From Spirochaetia bacterium UBA5550 (lineage in GTDB: Bacteria > Spirochaetota > UBA4802 > UBA5550): 12,067 nt of DNA. Made by a program: the position numbers and the translations under genes. Shown one piece after another: positions 1 through 7,550 of this stretch. Every line of letters begins with the position of its first letter. The stretch's first letter is position 1. The notes beneath the pieces were generated by a model that was not told the DNA's origin, searched no databases, and saw nothing but the letters and a program-made list of their open reading frames with translations. The stretch lies in NCBI GenBank assembly GCA_002425885.1, contig DINC01000289.1, forward strand, positions 1,035 to 13,101. Direction: 5' to 3'.

Positions 1-42
1 TGTCTATAGAAAACCAGATATTATTATATAAGGAGAAAAGTC

Positions 43-252
43 ATGGCAGGAAAAATTTTTTACAGGGAAAGAAGAAAAGTTGAGAAGGGTGAAGAGAAAC
101 CGAGATATGCTGTTGCCGCTGTTTATGAAATGGAACTACAGTTTGTTTCTGAGCATTTCAGAAAATCTGAACTTGAAGAAATCGCGGCAGCTACAGGAGC
201 TGAGCTTATTCTTCTGACAAATGACAGAAAAACAAAGAAACATGCTGATTAA
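43..252 (+). CDS. Small charged protein of unknown function, 69 aa
   Basis: I do not recognise this family. The 69-residue protein is soluble, with no membrane segment or signal peptide. It opens with a basic stretch (RERRKVEKGEEK), has a middle rich in aromatic and acidic residues (YAVAAVYEMELQFVSEHF), then a predicted helix (SELEEIAAATGAEL), a short hydrophobic strand (ILLT) and a basic tail. The start is well supported: an AGGAG lies at about 31-35, eight bases before ATG. The gene is 111 bases upstream of the MosB-like gene on the same strand, so co-expression is possible but not shown. The alternating strand and helix pattern suggests a small folded domain rather than a random ORF. A role in metal storage or nucleic-acid binding would be guesswork. 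Confidence 0.7.
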   Translation: MAGKIFYRERRKVEKGEEKPRYAVAAVYEMELQFVSEHFRKSELEEIAAATGAELILLTNDRKTKKHAD

Positions 253-363
253 TTTTTTTATTTGCTATATGAATATTATAAAATAATCTGCTGAGTAGAA
301 ATCTGCGGATACATTTAGTTTAGTTATTGCAGCTATATACAATTATTAATTGCGGAGAGAATT

Positions 364-1200
364 ATGGCACTGATACGTGAAAAAGATGGTAAGCGTTTGC
401 ACATAAAAAGCAAACTGATGGGTGAAAGTTTAATGGGTAAAGATCTCCTTGATAATCTGAATGTTGCTCCGCAGCATAGGCTCTTCCCTGATGTTAATAT
501 AATGAAAGTCGGGGGCCAGTCGATTTCTGATAGAGGAGCAAAGGCTCTCCCGCAAGTGGTCAGGGAGATTGGCGCTAACAGGGATAAGCATAAGATGCTT
601 ATAACCACTGGCGGAGGAACAAGGAGCAGGCACATCTACTCACTCGGTATGGAACTGGGTATGCCCACAGGTATGATGGGGAAGTTCGGAAGCGCCATCT
701 CGGAACAGAACGCGCTTATGGTTGCCACACTCCTTTCACAGTGGGGCGGTATACAGATTGGCTCGGATCAGATTCTGGAATTGTCTCTCTATTATGATCA
801 GAAAGCTATACCTGTAATACCGGCAATGCCTCCGTATGATCTCTTTTCAATCCCTTCAAAGAACGGGCGTATCCCGAATTTACGCACAGATTCAGGGACA
901 ATAATCCTTGCTGACCTAATCGGAGCAAAGAGCTGCATATTTATCAAAGACGAGAAGGGACTCTTTACCGATGATCCGAAAAAGAATCCTGACGCGGTGT
1001 TTATACCGAAGATTAGCACAGAGGAGCTCATAGAGAAGGATCTCCCGGATCTGGCAATTGAACGGGTATGCCTCACAATACTTCAGGACAGTGAGGTGGT
1101 GAACTCCATTCAGATTATTAATGGTCTGGAAGAGGGGAATATCACAAAGGCTCTTAATGGAGAGCATGTGGGAACTATAATTTATTCAGAGAAAAAATGA
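364..1200 (+). CDS. Molybdenum/tungsten storage protein subunit-like (amino-acid-kinase fold, MosB-type)
   Basis: This 278-residue protein belongs to the amino-acid-kinase fold (UMP kinase-like) and most resembles the MosA/MosB subunits of the Azotobacter molybdenum storage protein, which pack molybdate or tungstate as polyoxometalate clusters at the cost of ATP. Visible signatures are KVGGQS at about 48-53, TGGGTRSRH at about 82-90, MPPY at about 155-158, RTDSG at about 174-178, KDEKGLFTDDP at about 195-205 and the C-terminal INGLEEGN...GEHVGTII, all of which line up by eye with MosB. Length matches that family. A GGAG site sits just before the ATG. Only one subunit is in the window; a MosA-like partner could lie upstream of base 1, or the protein could be a homo-oligomer. 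The main alternative is a divergent uridylate kinase, but MPPY and the GEHVGT ending favour the storage branch. Metal binding itself is inferred. Confidence 0.85.
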   Translation: MALIREKDGKRLHIKSKLMGESLMGKDLLDNLNVAPQHRLFPDVNIMKVGGQSISDRGAKALPQVVREIGANRDKHKMLITTGGGTRSRHIYSLGMELGMPTGMMGKFGSAISEQNALMVATLLSQWGGIQIGSDQILELSLYYDQKAIPVIPAMPPYDLFSIPSKNGRIPNLRTDSGTIILADLIGAKSCIFIKDEKGLFTDDPKKNPDAVFIPKISTEELIEKDLPDLAIERVCLTILQDSEVVNSIQIINGLEEGNITKALNGEHVGTIIYSEKK

Positions 1201-1242
1201 TTTAGAATTCTGCTGACATTATAAATTTTAAGTCAGAGAAAG

Positions 1243-1276
1243 AAATGCGTCAGAGAAATCCGGCGCATTTTTATTT
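1243..1276 (+). terminator. Intrinsic terminator after the Mo-storage-like gene
   Basis: A 7-bp stem, aaatgcg (1243-1249) with cgcattt (1264-1270), encloses a 14-base loop and runs into TTATTT. It lies 43 bases after the stop codon and before the rtcB promoter candidate, which is the right place to separate the two units. The stem is short and the T tract is broken by one A, so it is probably of moderate strength. Confidence 0.55.
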
Positions 1277-1280
1277 AAGG

Positions 1281-1309
1281 TTGAAAATTTTTTATCATCT
1301 GATTAAATA
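1281..1309 (+). promoter_or_regulatory. Candidate sigma70-type promoter for rtcB-archease
   Basis: TTGAAA (1281-1286) and TAAATA (1304-1309) are separated by 17 bases and lie 18 bases upstream of the rtcB ATG, giving a very short leader. A GGTG ribosome site at about 1319-1322 precedes the ATG by five bases. No sigma54-type GG/GC pair and no rtcR-like regulator gene is visible here, unlike the enterobacterial rtcBA arrangement. Confidence 0.4.
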
Positions 1310-1327
1310 TAGTAATATGGTGAAACT

Positions 1328-2776
1328 ATGAAAAGCAATCTTATCCGCAGAATAGATGACTGCATCTACGAAATCCCTGCTGACGCGAAGAAGGGGATGA
1401 ATGTACCAGCAAGGATATATGCGTCAGAGGCTCTTGTGAATAATATGGATGAGGCAGTGTAAACCCAGATTACAAATGTGGCAACACTCCCCGGGATTAT
1501 CGGTGAGGCTGCATGCATGCCTGACGGACATTCCGGGTATGGATTTCCCATCGGCGGAGCTGCTGCCATTGATCCCGATACCGGGATTATCTCACCTGGA
1601 GGCATAGGCTTTGATATTAACTGCGGAGTGAGGCTCCTCTCCACAAACCTGACATATGATGAAGTTCATCCACGCATGAAGGAGATTGTTGATGCCTTTT
1701 TCAGAGGTATACCTTCAGGTGTCGGTTCTGACGGCATTATTTCACTTTCAAGCGGTAAGTTTGATGATGCTATGACGGGCGGAGTTCAGTGGGGAGTGAA
1801 AAACGGTTTTGGTGATAAAAACGACATTGAGTGCTGCGAAGAGAACGGAAAAATTATGGACGCTGATCCTGCCTGTGTTTCAAATAAAGCAAGGGAACGG
1901 GGCGCTCACCAGGTGGGGTCTCTCGGCTCAGGGAACCATTACCTTGAGATACAGGTTGCACGCAAGGGGAATATTTTTGACAGGGAAATTGCAAAACTTT
2001 TCGGTATAGAGCGGGAGAACTCCATTGCAATAATGATACATACAGGGAGCCGGGGATTCGGGCACCAGATTGCCACAGATTATTTGCACAGTTTCTCCCG
2101 GCTGCAGACGAAATTCGGATACATCCCTCCTGACAGGGAACTGGCATGCGCTCCGTTTCATTCAGAAGAGGGGCAGAGGTATTTCAAAGCAATGAACTGC
2201 GCAATCAATATTGCTTTTCTCAACAGACAGCTTATCAAGCACAGGGTGACGGAGATTCTTCACGATATCTTCGGCAAAAAGAGCGGTCTTCGTGTGGAGA
2301 CTGTTTACGATGTGTGTCACAACACAGCTAAACTGGAAAAACATAAAGTAAATGGTAATCTGAAAGAGCTCCTTATTCACAGGAAGGGTGCAACAAGAGC
2401 CTTCCCCCCCGGAAGCGCAGACATCCCGGAAAAATACCGCAATGCCGGTCAGCCTGTACTCATAGGGGGTAGCATGGAATCCGGTTCTTACATTATGTGC
2501 GGAATAGAGGGCGCAAAGAAAACGTTCTTCACAACAGTGCATGGAAGCGGAAGAGTAATGTCACGCCACCAGGCAAAAAGCAGGTTTAATGGCCGGGACC
2601 TTCAGAAAAGTATGGAGTCACGCGGCATATATATACGAACTGCATCATATTCAGGACTTGCGGAGGAGGCCGGGGGAGCATACAAAGATGTGGATGAAGT
2701 TGTTGCCTCTGCGGAGAAGTGCGGTCTTGGAAGAATTGTTGCAAAGCTCACACCACTGGGTAACATAAAGGGGTAG
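1328..2776 (+). pseudogene. rtcB: rtcB RNA-splicing ligase, full-length but broken by one in-frame TAA
   Basis: RtcB joins 2',3'-cyclic phosphate (or 3'-phosphate) and 5'-OH RNA ends using GTP and Mn2+, through a guanylylated histidine. Reading from ATG 1328 and counting the stop as one residue gives 482 residues, co-linear with the family. The frame shows MPDGHSGYGFPIGG, the metal ligands of FDINCG (D96, C99), GSGNH (H204), HTGSRGFGH (H238), the histidine of DVCHN (H331) and HGSGRVMSR with the guanylylation histidine (H405). The N-terminal part (EIPADAKKGMNVPARIYAS) also looks normal. Codon 45 (1460-1462) is TAA, where homologues carry a sense codon. The nearest in-frame restart is GTG at 1478 with no convincing ribosome site; it would lose 50 residues but keep all catalytic residues. 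Archease follows after one base. Either a nonsense mutation, a base-call or assembly error, or a restart explains this; the sequence cannot decide. Family identity is certain; functional state is not. Confidence 0.9.
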
Positions 2777-2777
2777 C

Positions 2778-3209
2778 ATGGATTACGAACTGATTGAAGA
2801 TATAACACACGCGGATGTTGCTGTGAGAGTAAAAGCTGCTTCGTATGATGAGCTTTTTGTAAAAAGCGGCAGAGCACTGATGAGCGAGATGGTGGAGAAT
2901 CCCGGCGATATTTCCCCCCTTATATTTAAAGAAGGGGTTATCTCCGGGGATGATATTGAACTTCTTTATTTCGAGTTTCTTAATGAAATTCTTTTTTTCA
3001 AGGATGCGGAGAGTCTTCTGCTCCTGCCTGAAAAAATTTCTTTTGCCGTAATTAATGATGAATACAAATGCAGTTTCAGACTTGCCGGTGAAAAAATTAT
3101 TCGTGATAAACATATTTTCAGGGTGGATGTTAAGGCTGTTACAATGCATGGGCTCCGTATTTATAAAGAGAATGATCTGTATATTGCTGAAACTGTTTTT
3201 GATGTATAA
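2778..3209 (+). CDS. Archease, RtcB-activating protein
   Basis: This 143-residue protein matches archease in length and in its key ends. The N-terminal block EDITHADVAVRV corresponds to the family's HTADV motif, the middle YFEFLNEILFFKDAE to its FLNELL-like helix, and the C-terminus KAVTMHGLRI...ETVFDV to the conserved KAVT-H...DV ending. The acidic residues of the first and last blocks include the metal-binding positions known in the family. Archease speeds RtcB guanylylation and lets it turn over many times. Its ATG begins one base after the rtcB stop, with an AAGGGG site inside the end of rtcB, so the two are translationally linked. The gene is intact although rtcB carries a stop, which argues that any rtcB damage is recent or not real. 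No terminator is clear behind it. Confidence 0.9.
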   Translation: MDYELIEDITHADVAVRVKAASYDELFVKSGRALMSEMVENPGDISPLIFKEGVISGDDIELLYFEFLNEILFFKDAESLLLLPEKISFAVINDEYKCSFRLAGEKIIRDKHIFRVDVKAVTMHGLRIYKENDLYIAETVFDV

Positions 3210-3247
3210 AAGAAATTAAAATCTCTCATTAAAACTTCTGCTAAATT

Positions 3248-3275
3248 TTGACTATCCTTGAAATTTCAGTAAATT
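3248..3275 (+). promoter_or_regulatory. Candidate promoter for the channel gene
   Basis: TTGACT (3248-3253) and TAAATT (3270-3275) are spaced by 16 bases within the 128-base gap after archease. An AGGGGTGG ribosome site lies shortly before the ATG at 3338. The -10 match is ordinary for AT-rich DNA, so this is only a candidate. Confidence 0.3.
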
Positions 3276-3337
3276 TAATTCAGGTTTCTGCCGGTTTATC
3301 CAAGCAGTCATATTAATTTTTTTCAAGGGGTGGTTCC

Positions 3338-5287
3338 ATGGGTGATCAGGAGTTGAATCTGAAGGCCAGGCTTCAGTACAGGTTTGATAACTTCATGTCA
3401 AAAGGGGGTTTCTCTGTTTTTGCAGCACTGATGCTTCTGTTCTTAGGTGCCTTTATACTGATGTCTGTTGTAAGAATTATTGTAAACATCATAGCACCGC
3501 AGGAGAATCTTACCGGGATATTTGATCAATTCTGGCGTGAATTTCTTCAGATCTCAGATGCGGGAGCTATAGCGGAAGATTCAGACGGGAATGTGCTGAA
3601 CAAAATTACAGGTATTATAACCGTTTTTTTCGGGTTGATTCTCTTTTCAAGTTTAGTTGCTTTTATTACCAGCCAGTTTGAGGCCAAGCTCTCGGAATTA
3701 AGAAAAGGGAAGAGTAATGTTGCAGAAAAAAATCACACCCTTATTCTCGGTTTTGGAGATCGCGTTCTTGAAATTATAAGGGAGCTTGTAATTGCAAATG
3801 AATCTGAAAAAAAACCAGCTGTTGTTGTACTGGCAGAGAAAGAGAAAGATGAAATGGATGACTTTTTCCGTGAACGTCTCCCTGATACAAAGAATACAAG
3901 GATTGTCACCCGGTCAGGTTCCACGTCCAGCATATTTATGCTGCGTAAAGTCAGCGCTCCCGGGGCTAAATCAGTTGTTATATTAAATGATGCGGCAGTT
4001 GATGCAGGGGATGACGAGAAGATCCTGGCAGATGCAAGGGTGCTTAAAACAATTCTTGCATTGATTTCATGCACAGGAGAGGAAAATGCCCCGCCGATAA
4101 TTGCTGAGTTTCACTATAAAAACATGCGTAACCTGGCAAAGAATATATTGCCGGAAAAAATTTCACTTATTGATGAGCATTCAATACTGGCAAAGTTAAT
4201 GGTTCAGACATCCCGTGTTTCAGGACTCGCACAGGTTTATGATAATCTCGTTGGATTTGAAGGGTGTGAGTTTTATTTTTATAAACCGGATGGTGGCATA
4301 AAGGGGCTGAAATATTCTGATGTAATATTCCGCTTTTCTGAATGTTCTGTGCTGGGACTCAGGATGAGAGACGGTACAATAAAACTGAATCCATCGCCTG
4401 AATCTATTTGCGGTGATGATGAAATCATTGTTCTGGCTGAAGATGATTCAGTGATAAAATTTCTGAAAGAGCCGGTTGCGGTAAAACCGCCGGAGTCAAA
4501 AGGCTACATGCCTCATCCGAAATCCGTAGAAAATCAGCTTATTGTGGGGTGGAGCGGTAAAACTCCCACTATACTTGCTGAATACAGAAATTATCTCGCA
4601 AAAGGTTCACGAATTGATGTTGTTGTTCCAGAGATATTTGAATATATGAAAAAGGATTTTACGTTTATTCAGAAGAAGAATCCGGGAATAAAGATGAAAC
4701 TTCTTGTGGGTAATATCCATTCTCCCGCAACAATAGAAAAGCTTAAACCGGAACAGTATGATAACGTGATAATACTCTCCGGTGACGGCGGCGATTCAGA
4801 ACTCCGCGATTCAGAAACAATAGCAACTCTCCTTCAGTTCAGGAGCTATTTTAAAAATTCATTGAAGAAAGAAACCGTAACTCAGCTGATAACGGAGGTT
4901 GCTGATTCTGAGAATATTGAAGTTATACAGGAGGCGGGAGTTAAGGATTTTCTTATCTCCAACCAGTTTGTTTCCAAGATATATGCACAGGTATCTGAGG
5001 AGCCGGATGTTCTCATGATATATGATGATCTTTTCAGCGAGGAGGGGAGCGAGGTTTACGTTAAACCTGTTTCAAGATTTCTCAAGGGAATACCGGAAAG
5101 TATTACATTTGGAGAACTTTGTGCCGCGGCAATTAAAAGGAATGAAACATGTTTTGGCGTACGCCTTAAGAGCGAGGAGACTGATATCACAAAAAATTTC
5201 GGTATATACGTGAATCCTCCGAAGAGCAAGGTCTTCTCTCTTACTGAAGATGACTGGCTTATCACTCTGTCAGAAGATGATACATGA
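3338..5287 (+). CDS. CASTOR/POLLUX-type two-TM ion channel with two RCK (TrkA-N-like) domains
   Basis: This 649-residue inner-membrane protein has the order of the CASTOR/POLLUX/DMI1 channel family known from plant nuclear envelopes and also found in bacteria. TM1 spans about 25-52. A pore-loop region at about 64-80 (FWREFLQISDAGAIAE) lies where plant members carry an ADAGNHA-like filter. TM2 spans about 90-112. A first RCK/Rossmann domain starts at ILGFGDRVLEIIREL (about 136-150), and a second at LIVGWSGKTPTILAEYRNYL (about 401-420), followed by a C-terminal regulatory part. There is no signal peptide. It probably forms a ligand-gated cation channel as a tetramer; the ion and ligand are unknown. 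Plant homologues conduct K+ or Ca2+ and rice and Lotus members are gated through RCK Ca2+ sites, but that should not be transferred without data. It appears to be a single-gene unit with its own terminator. Confidence 0.85.
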   Translation: MGDQELNLKARLQYRFDNFMSKGGFSVFAALMLLFLGAFILMSVVRIIVNIIAPQENLTGIFDQFWREFLQISDAGAIAEDSDGNVLNKITGIITVFFGLILFSSLVAFITSQFEAKLSELRKGKSNVAEKNHTLILGFGDRVLEIIRELVIANESEKKPAVVVLAEKEKDEMDDFFRERLPDTKNTRIVTRSGSTSSIFMLRKVSAPGAKSVVILNDAAVDAGDDEKILADARVLKTILALISCTGEENAPPIIAEFHYKNMRNLAKNILPEKISLIDEHSILAKLMVQTSRVSGLAQVYDNLVGFEGCEFYFYKPDGGIKGLKYSDVIFRFSECSVLGLRMRDGTIKLNPSPESICGDDEIIVLAEDDSVIKFLKEPVAVKPPESKGYMPHPKSVENQLIVGWSGKTPTILAEYRNYLAKGSRIDVVVPEIFEYMKKDFTFIQKKNPGIKMKLLVGNIHSPATIEKLKPEQYDNVIILSGDGGDSELRDSETIATLLQFRSYFKNSLKKETVTQLITEVADSENIEVIQEAGVKDFLISNQFVSKIYAQVSEEPDVLMIYDDLFSEEGSEVYVKPVSRFLKGIPESITFGELCAAAIKRNETCFGVRLKSEETDITKNFGIYVNPPKSKVFSLTEDDWLITLSEDDT

Positions 5288-5316
5288 TTCATATAGTATC
5301 ATTCAACAATGAAGGT

Positions 5317-5340
5317 ACTGTTTAAAACAGTTTGTTTTTT
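5317..5340 (+). terminator. Intrinsic terminator after the channel gene
   Basis: The 6-bp stem actgtt (5317-5322) with aacagt (5326-5331) has a 3-base loop and is followed by TTGTTTTTT (5332-5340). It starts 29 bases after the stop codon. The stem is AT-rich but the T tract is good. Confidence 0.6.
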
Positions 5341-5347
5341 CTATCCT

Positions 5348-5551
5348 TGTCATTCCGGTTTTACCCCAAGGGTACTTCTTCGCTGCGCTCAGGGCGTGCA
5401 CACTTCAATTCATGCAAATACCGGAATCTCCTGGTTAATTCAGTTGTATGAGATACCGGCACTGCGCTCCGCTACAGCCGGTATGGGAAAATAATACTTT
5501 TAGGGCAAATTCTTTTACGCGCATTGAACATCTATGATGCCAGGTATGACA
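5348..5551. repeat. Inverted-repeat element, possibly a degenerate MITE/REP-like sequence
   Basis: This stretch has no convincing gene but is full of symmetry around the core CCGG. attccggt (5352-5359) pairs with accggaat (5420-5427). ataccggc (5453-5460) pairs perfectly with gccggtat (5477-5484) across a 16-base loop, actgcgctccgctaca. The outer ends TGTCATTCCGG (5348-5358) and CCAGGTATGACA (5540-5551) are imperfect inverted copies of each other, sharing a TGTCAT/ATGACA tip. GC content rises above the flanks in the middle. Such TGTCATTCCGG-ended palindromes are typical of short non-autonomous repeats scattered in bacterial genomes, but only one copy lies in this window, so dispersal is inferred. 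An in-frame ORF crossing it (5309-5494) has no ribosome site and is not called. Confidence 0.5.
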
Positions 5552-5600
5552 TAACAAAAATATCTTTTCTTTGTATTATGGTAAAAGTCAGTTAATCTGG

Positions 5601-5629
5601 TTGATTTTTTCTCCGGCAGTAATTAATTT
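5601..5629 (+). promoter_or_regulatory. Candidate promoter for the AOR-family gene
   Basis: TTGATT (5601-5606) and TAATTT (5624-5629) are 17 bases apart, 43 bases before the AOR ATG. Two purine-rich ribosome-site candidates follow: AAGGGAG (5653-5659, rather far at 13 bases) and GGGGG (5663-5667, five bases from ATG). The rest of the 5552-5672 gap is AT-rich and shows nothing else. Confidence 0.35.
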
Positions 5630-5672
5630 AATTTGGATATTGCAGAAAAATTAAGGGAGCCCGGGGGTTCTT

Positions 5673-7550
5673 ATGAATACATATCTGAAAACACTGGTGG
5701 TTGATGTAAGCAGCGGATTCTACAGAATTAACCGTTACAAGGTAGGTGATTTTTTCGGGCCCGTTGATCTGGGTCTTCATCTTTCAAGACGATACGACAG
5801 TCTTAATATAGGGACAGGCCTCCTTGCGGGTTCAATTTTCCCCGGTTCAAACAGGCTTATAGTTACCGGTTTTTCTCCGGGCTGGGCAGGTTTTTATATT
5901 TCAACAATGGGCGGAGCAGGCCTTGTATTCAATAACCTCGGTATTGATATGCTGGCTCTCACAAGCAAAGCTCCCATGCCTTCAATACTTTATCTGAACA
6001 GGATACATGGAGAGGAGGTTCAGGTCGGGGTACATCCGGTGGAAATTGGTGAAATCTGGAAATCGGGGCGTAAAGGTATCTACTCTCTCACTGACTATAC
6101 TTATGAAAGATTCGGAAAATATTATGATAATGATCCCCGGATACTTGTTACAGGGCCTGCAGCTGCTGTCACAGGAATCGGAGCCATTGCATCCATGCCT
6201 ATAAAGAAGGGTGAAGTTAGTTTTGTTGATACATGGGCCGGACGCGGAGGCTTTGGCTCAAAGATGCTTCAGGAGCATGGGATTGTTGCTGTAATTTATG
6301 GCGGTACATTTATTGATGAGGACTTCAGGGACAGGAAGGTTGCTGACCAGTGGTTTGTTGACAAGTACAACAAAAAGCTGGCAGCCAAGGATCTTGAGGC
6401 AACAGCTAAATACAGGTTTGAGCCGAACATGGATACCGGCGGAACTTTCGGAGTGAATTATGCTACTCTCGGCGGAAGGATGCTTTCATTCAATTACCGC
6501 AGCATTTACTGGACCGAAGAGAAGCGACTTGAGGTGCATGAAAAATTTGTAAGGAATCACTATCTCAAACAATTTAATGAAGAGACAATTAAACCTCAGA
6601 AGCAGAAAACCTGCGGCGAGCCATGTGTTGCAGTATGCAAGAAGATGAACGATATTTACAAAAAGGATTATGAGCCATACCAGACAATGGGACCGCTTTC
6701 CGGAATTTTTGATCAGCGTGCAGCAGAGAAACTTAATCATCACTGCGACATGTACGGCTTTGATGCAATATCTGCTGGCGGGGTTGTTGCGTGGATGCTT
6801 GACTGTCTTTCGGACGGGCTTGTGACCTGTGAGGACCTCGGTATTTCTGAAAGAAAACCGAATTTTGATCCTGATAATTTTGACGTGGTTGCAGATTCCA
6901 TGAATAACGCAGATATAGGTTGTGAAATTCTCGACTCAATTATACATAAAAGGGGAGTGATGGATCTCCAGGCGGGAGCCAGAAAACTGGCAAGGAGACT
7001 TGCCGGAGCAAAGAGCCCGGAGATACTAAACAGGTTTGTGACCAACGGTTTTGCAAGGAACGGATGGATGGTGCCTAATCAGTACTGGACACCGGGGGCT
7101 CTCTCCCCCATGGCCATTATGGGTAAATACTATATGCATTATGGAGATGAGTTTTATCCCCCAAGGGAACTTGGACGGCAGGATGCTGAAAGGTTCAAGA
7201 AGGAGCTGATTCTTGATAATATGGGAACATGCAGGTTCCACAGAAAGTGGGCAGAGGAGATGATTCCGGAGGTTATGGGCTCACTCTTCGGACTTCAGGA
7301 TGAATACCTGCAGAAGATCTCCCGTGCTGCTGCAAGAATGAACAGCAGGAACTCCTCTGTATTCTGGGAGAGTGAAAGGAATATAGATTTTGTCTACAGG
7401 TTCCTTATAAGGAAAAGGGATGTTGACGGAGAAAAACACCCGGAGCTTGAAAAGTGGATCGCGGAATTCGAAAAGGATAAGCATGAAGCAGCTCTTGAGT
7501 TCTGGTACGAAATACATAAGGGGATTCAGGAGACTTTGAAGGATTACTGA
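5673..7550 (+). CDS. Aldehyde:ferredoxin oxidoreductase-family tungstopterin enzyme (divergent)
   Basis: This 625-residue protein has the size and layout of the AOR family: tungsten-bis-pterin, one Fe-S cluster, cytoplasmic, oxidising aldehydes to acids with ferredoxin as usual partner. The N-terminal domain shows TGLLAGSIFPGSNRLIVTG (about 48-66), STMGGAGLVFNNLGIDML (about 77-94) and DTWAGRGGFGSKM (about 186-198), corresponding to the family's pterin-binding region. Cluster cysteines are C314, C318 and C322 (CGEPCVAVC), with the fourth at C520 in LDNMGTCRFH. The first spacing is CX3CX3C rather than the CX2CX3C of Pyrococcus AOR. The N-terminal GGRGLGA-like block is also altered. This marks a divergent clade, so the substrate cannot be assigned and a carboxylate-reducing direction is possible. 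Metal (W or Mo) is inferred from family. It stands alone, ending at a convergent junction. Confidence 0.85.
   Translation: MNTYLKTLVVDVSSGFYRINRYKVGDFFGPVDLGLHLSRRYDSLNIGTGLLAGSIFPGSNRLIVTGFSPGWAGFYISTMGGAGLVFNNLGIDMLALTSKAPMPSILYLNRIHGEEVQVGVHPVEIGEIWKSGRKGIYSLTDYTYERFGKYYDNDPRILVTGPAAAVTGIGAIASMPIKKGEVSFVDTWAGRGGFGSKMLQEHGIVAVIYGGTFIDEDFRDRKVADQWFVDKYNKKLAAKDLEATAKYRFEPNMDTGGTFGVNYATLGGRMLSFNYRSIYWTEEKRLEVHEKFVRNHYLKQFNEETIKPQKQKTCGEPCVAVCKKMNDIYKKDYEPYQTMGPLSGIFDQRAAEKLNHHCDMYGFDAISAGGVVAWMLDCLSDGLVTCEDLGISERKPNFDPDNFDVVADSMNNADIGCEILDSIIHKRGVMDLQAGARKLARRLAGAKSPEILNRFVTNGFARNGWMVPNQYWTPGALSPMAIMGKYYMHYGDEFYPPRELGRQDAERFKKELILDNMGTCRFHRKWAEEMIPEVMGSLFGLQDEYLQKISRAAARMNSRNSSVFWESERNIDFVYRFLIRKRDVDGEKHPELEKWIAEFEKDKHEAALEFWYEIHKGIQETLKDY

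Noticed and set aside
43..252. Toxin-antitoxin interpretation of the 69-residue protein
   Set aside because: No adjacent overlapping partner gene or recognisable toxin or antitoxin motif is present.
364..1200. Annotation as uridylate kinase (pyrH)
   Set aside because: The fold is shared, but MPPY, the RTDSG block and the INGLEEGN...GEHVGTII ending agree by eye with MosA/MosB rather than PyrH, and the usual pyrH neighbours (tsf, frr) are absent.
1460..1462. Recoding (selenocysteine, pyrrolysine or stop reassignment) at the rtcB stop
   Set aside because: The codon is TAA, not TGA or TAG. TAA ends other clear genes in the window, and no conserved Cys or Lys-like special residue is expected at this position in RtcB.
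2162..3149. Long antisense ORFs opposite rtcB and archease (2162-2542 and 2748-3149)
   Set aside because: They are shadows of genes with strong family motifs on the plus strand and lack their own ribosome sites.
5309..5494. 61-codon plus-strand ORF in the gap before the AOR gene
   Set aside because: It lies across a terminator and an inverted-repeat element, has no ribosome site, and its translation has no protein-like pattern.
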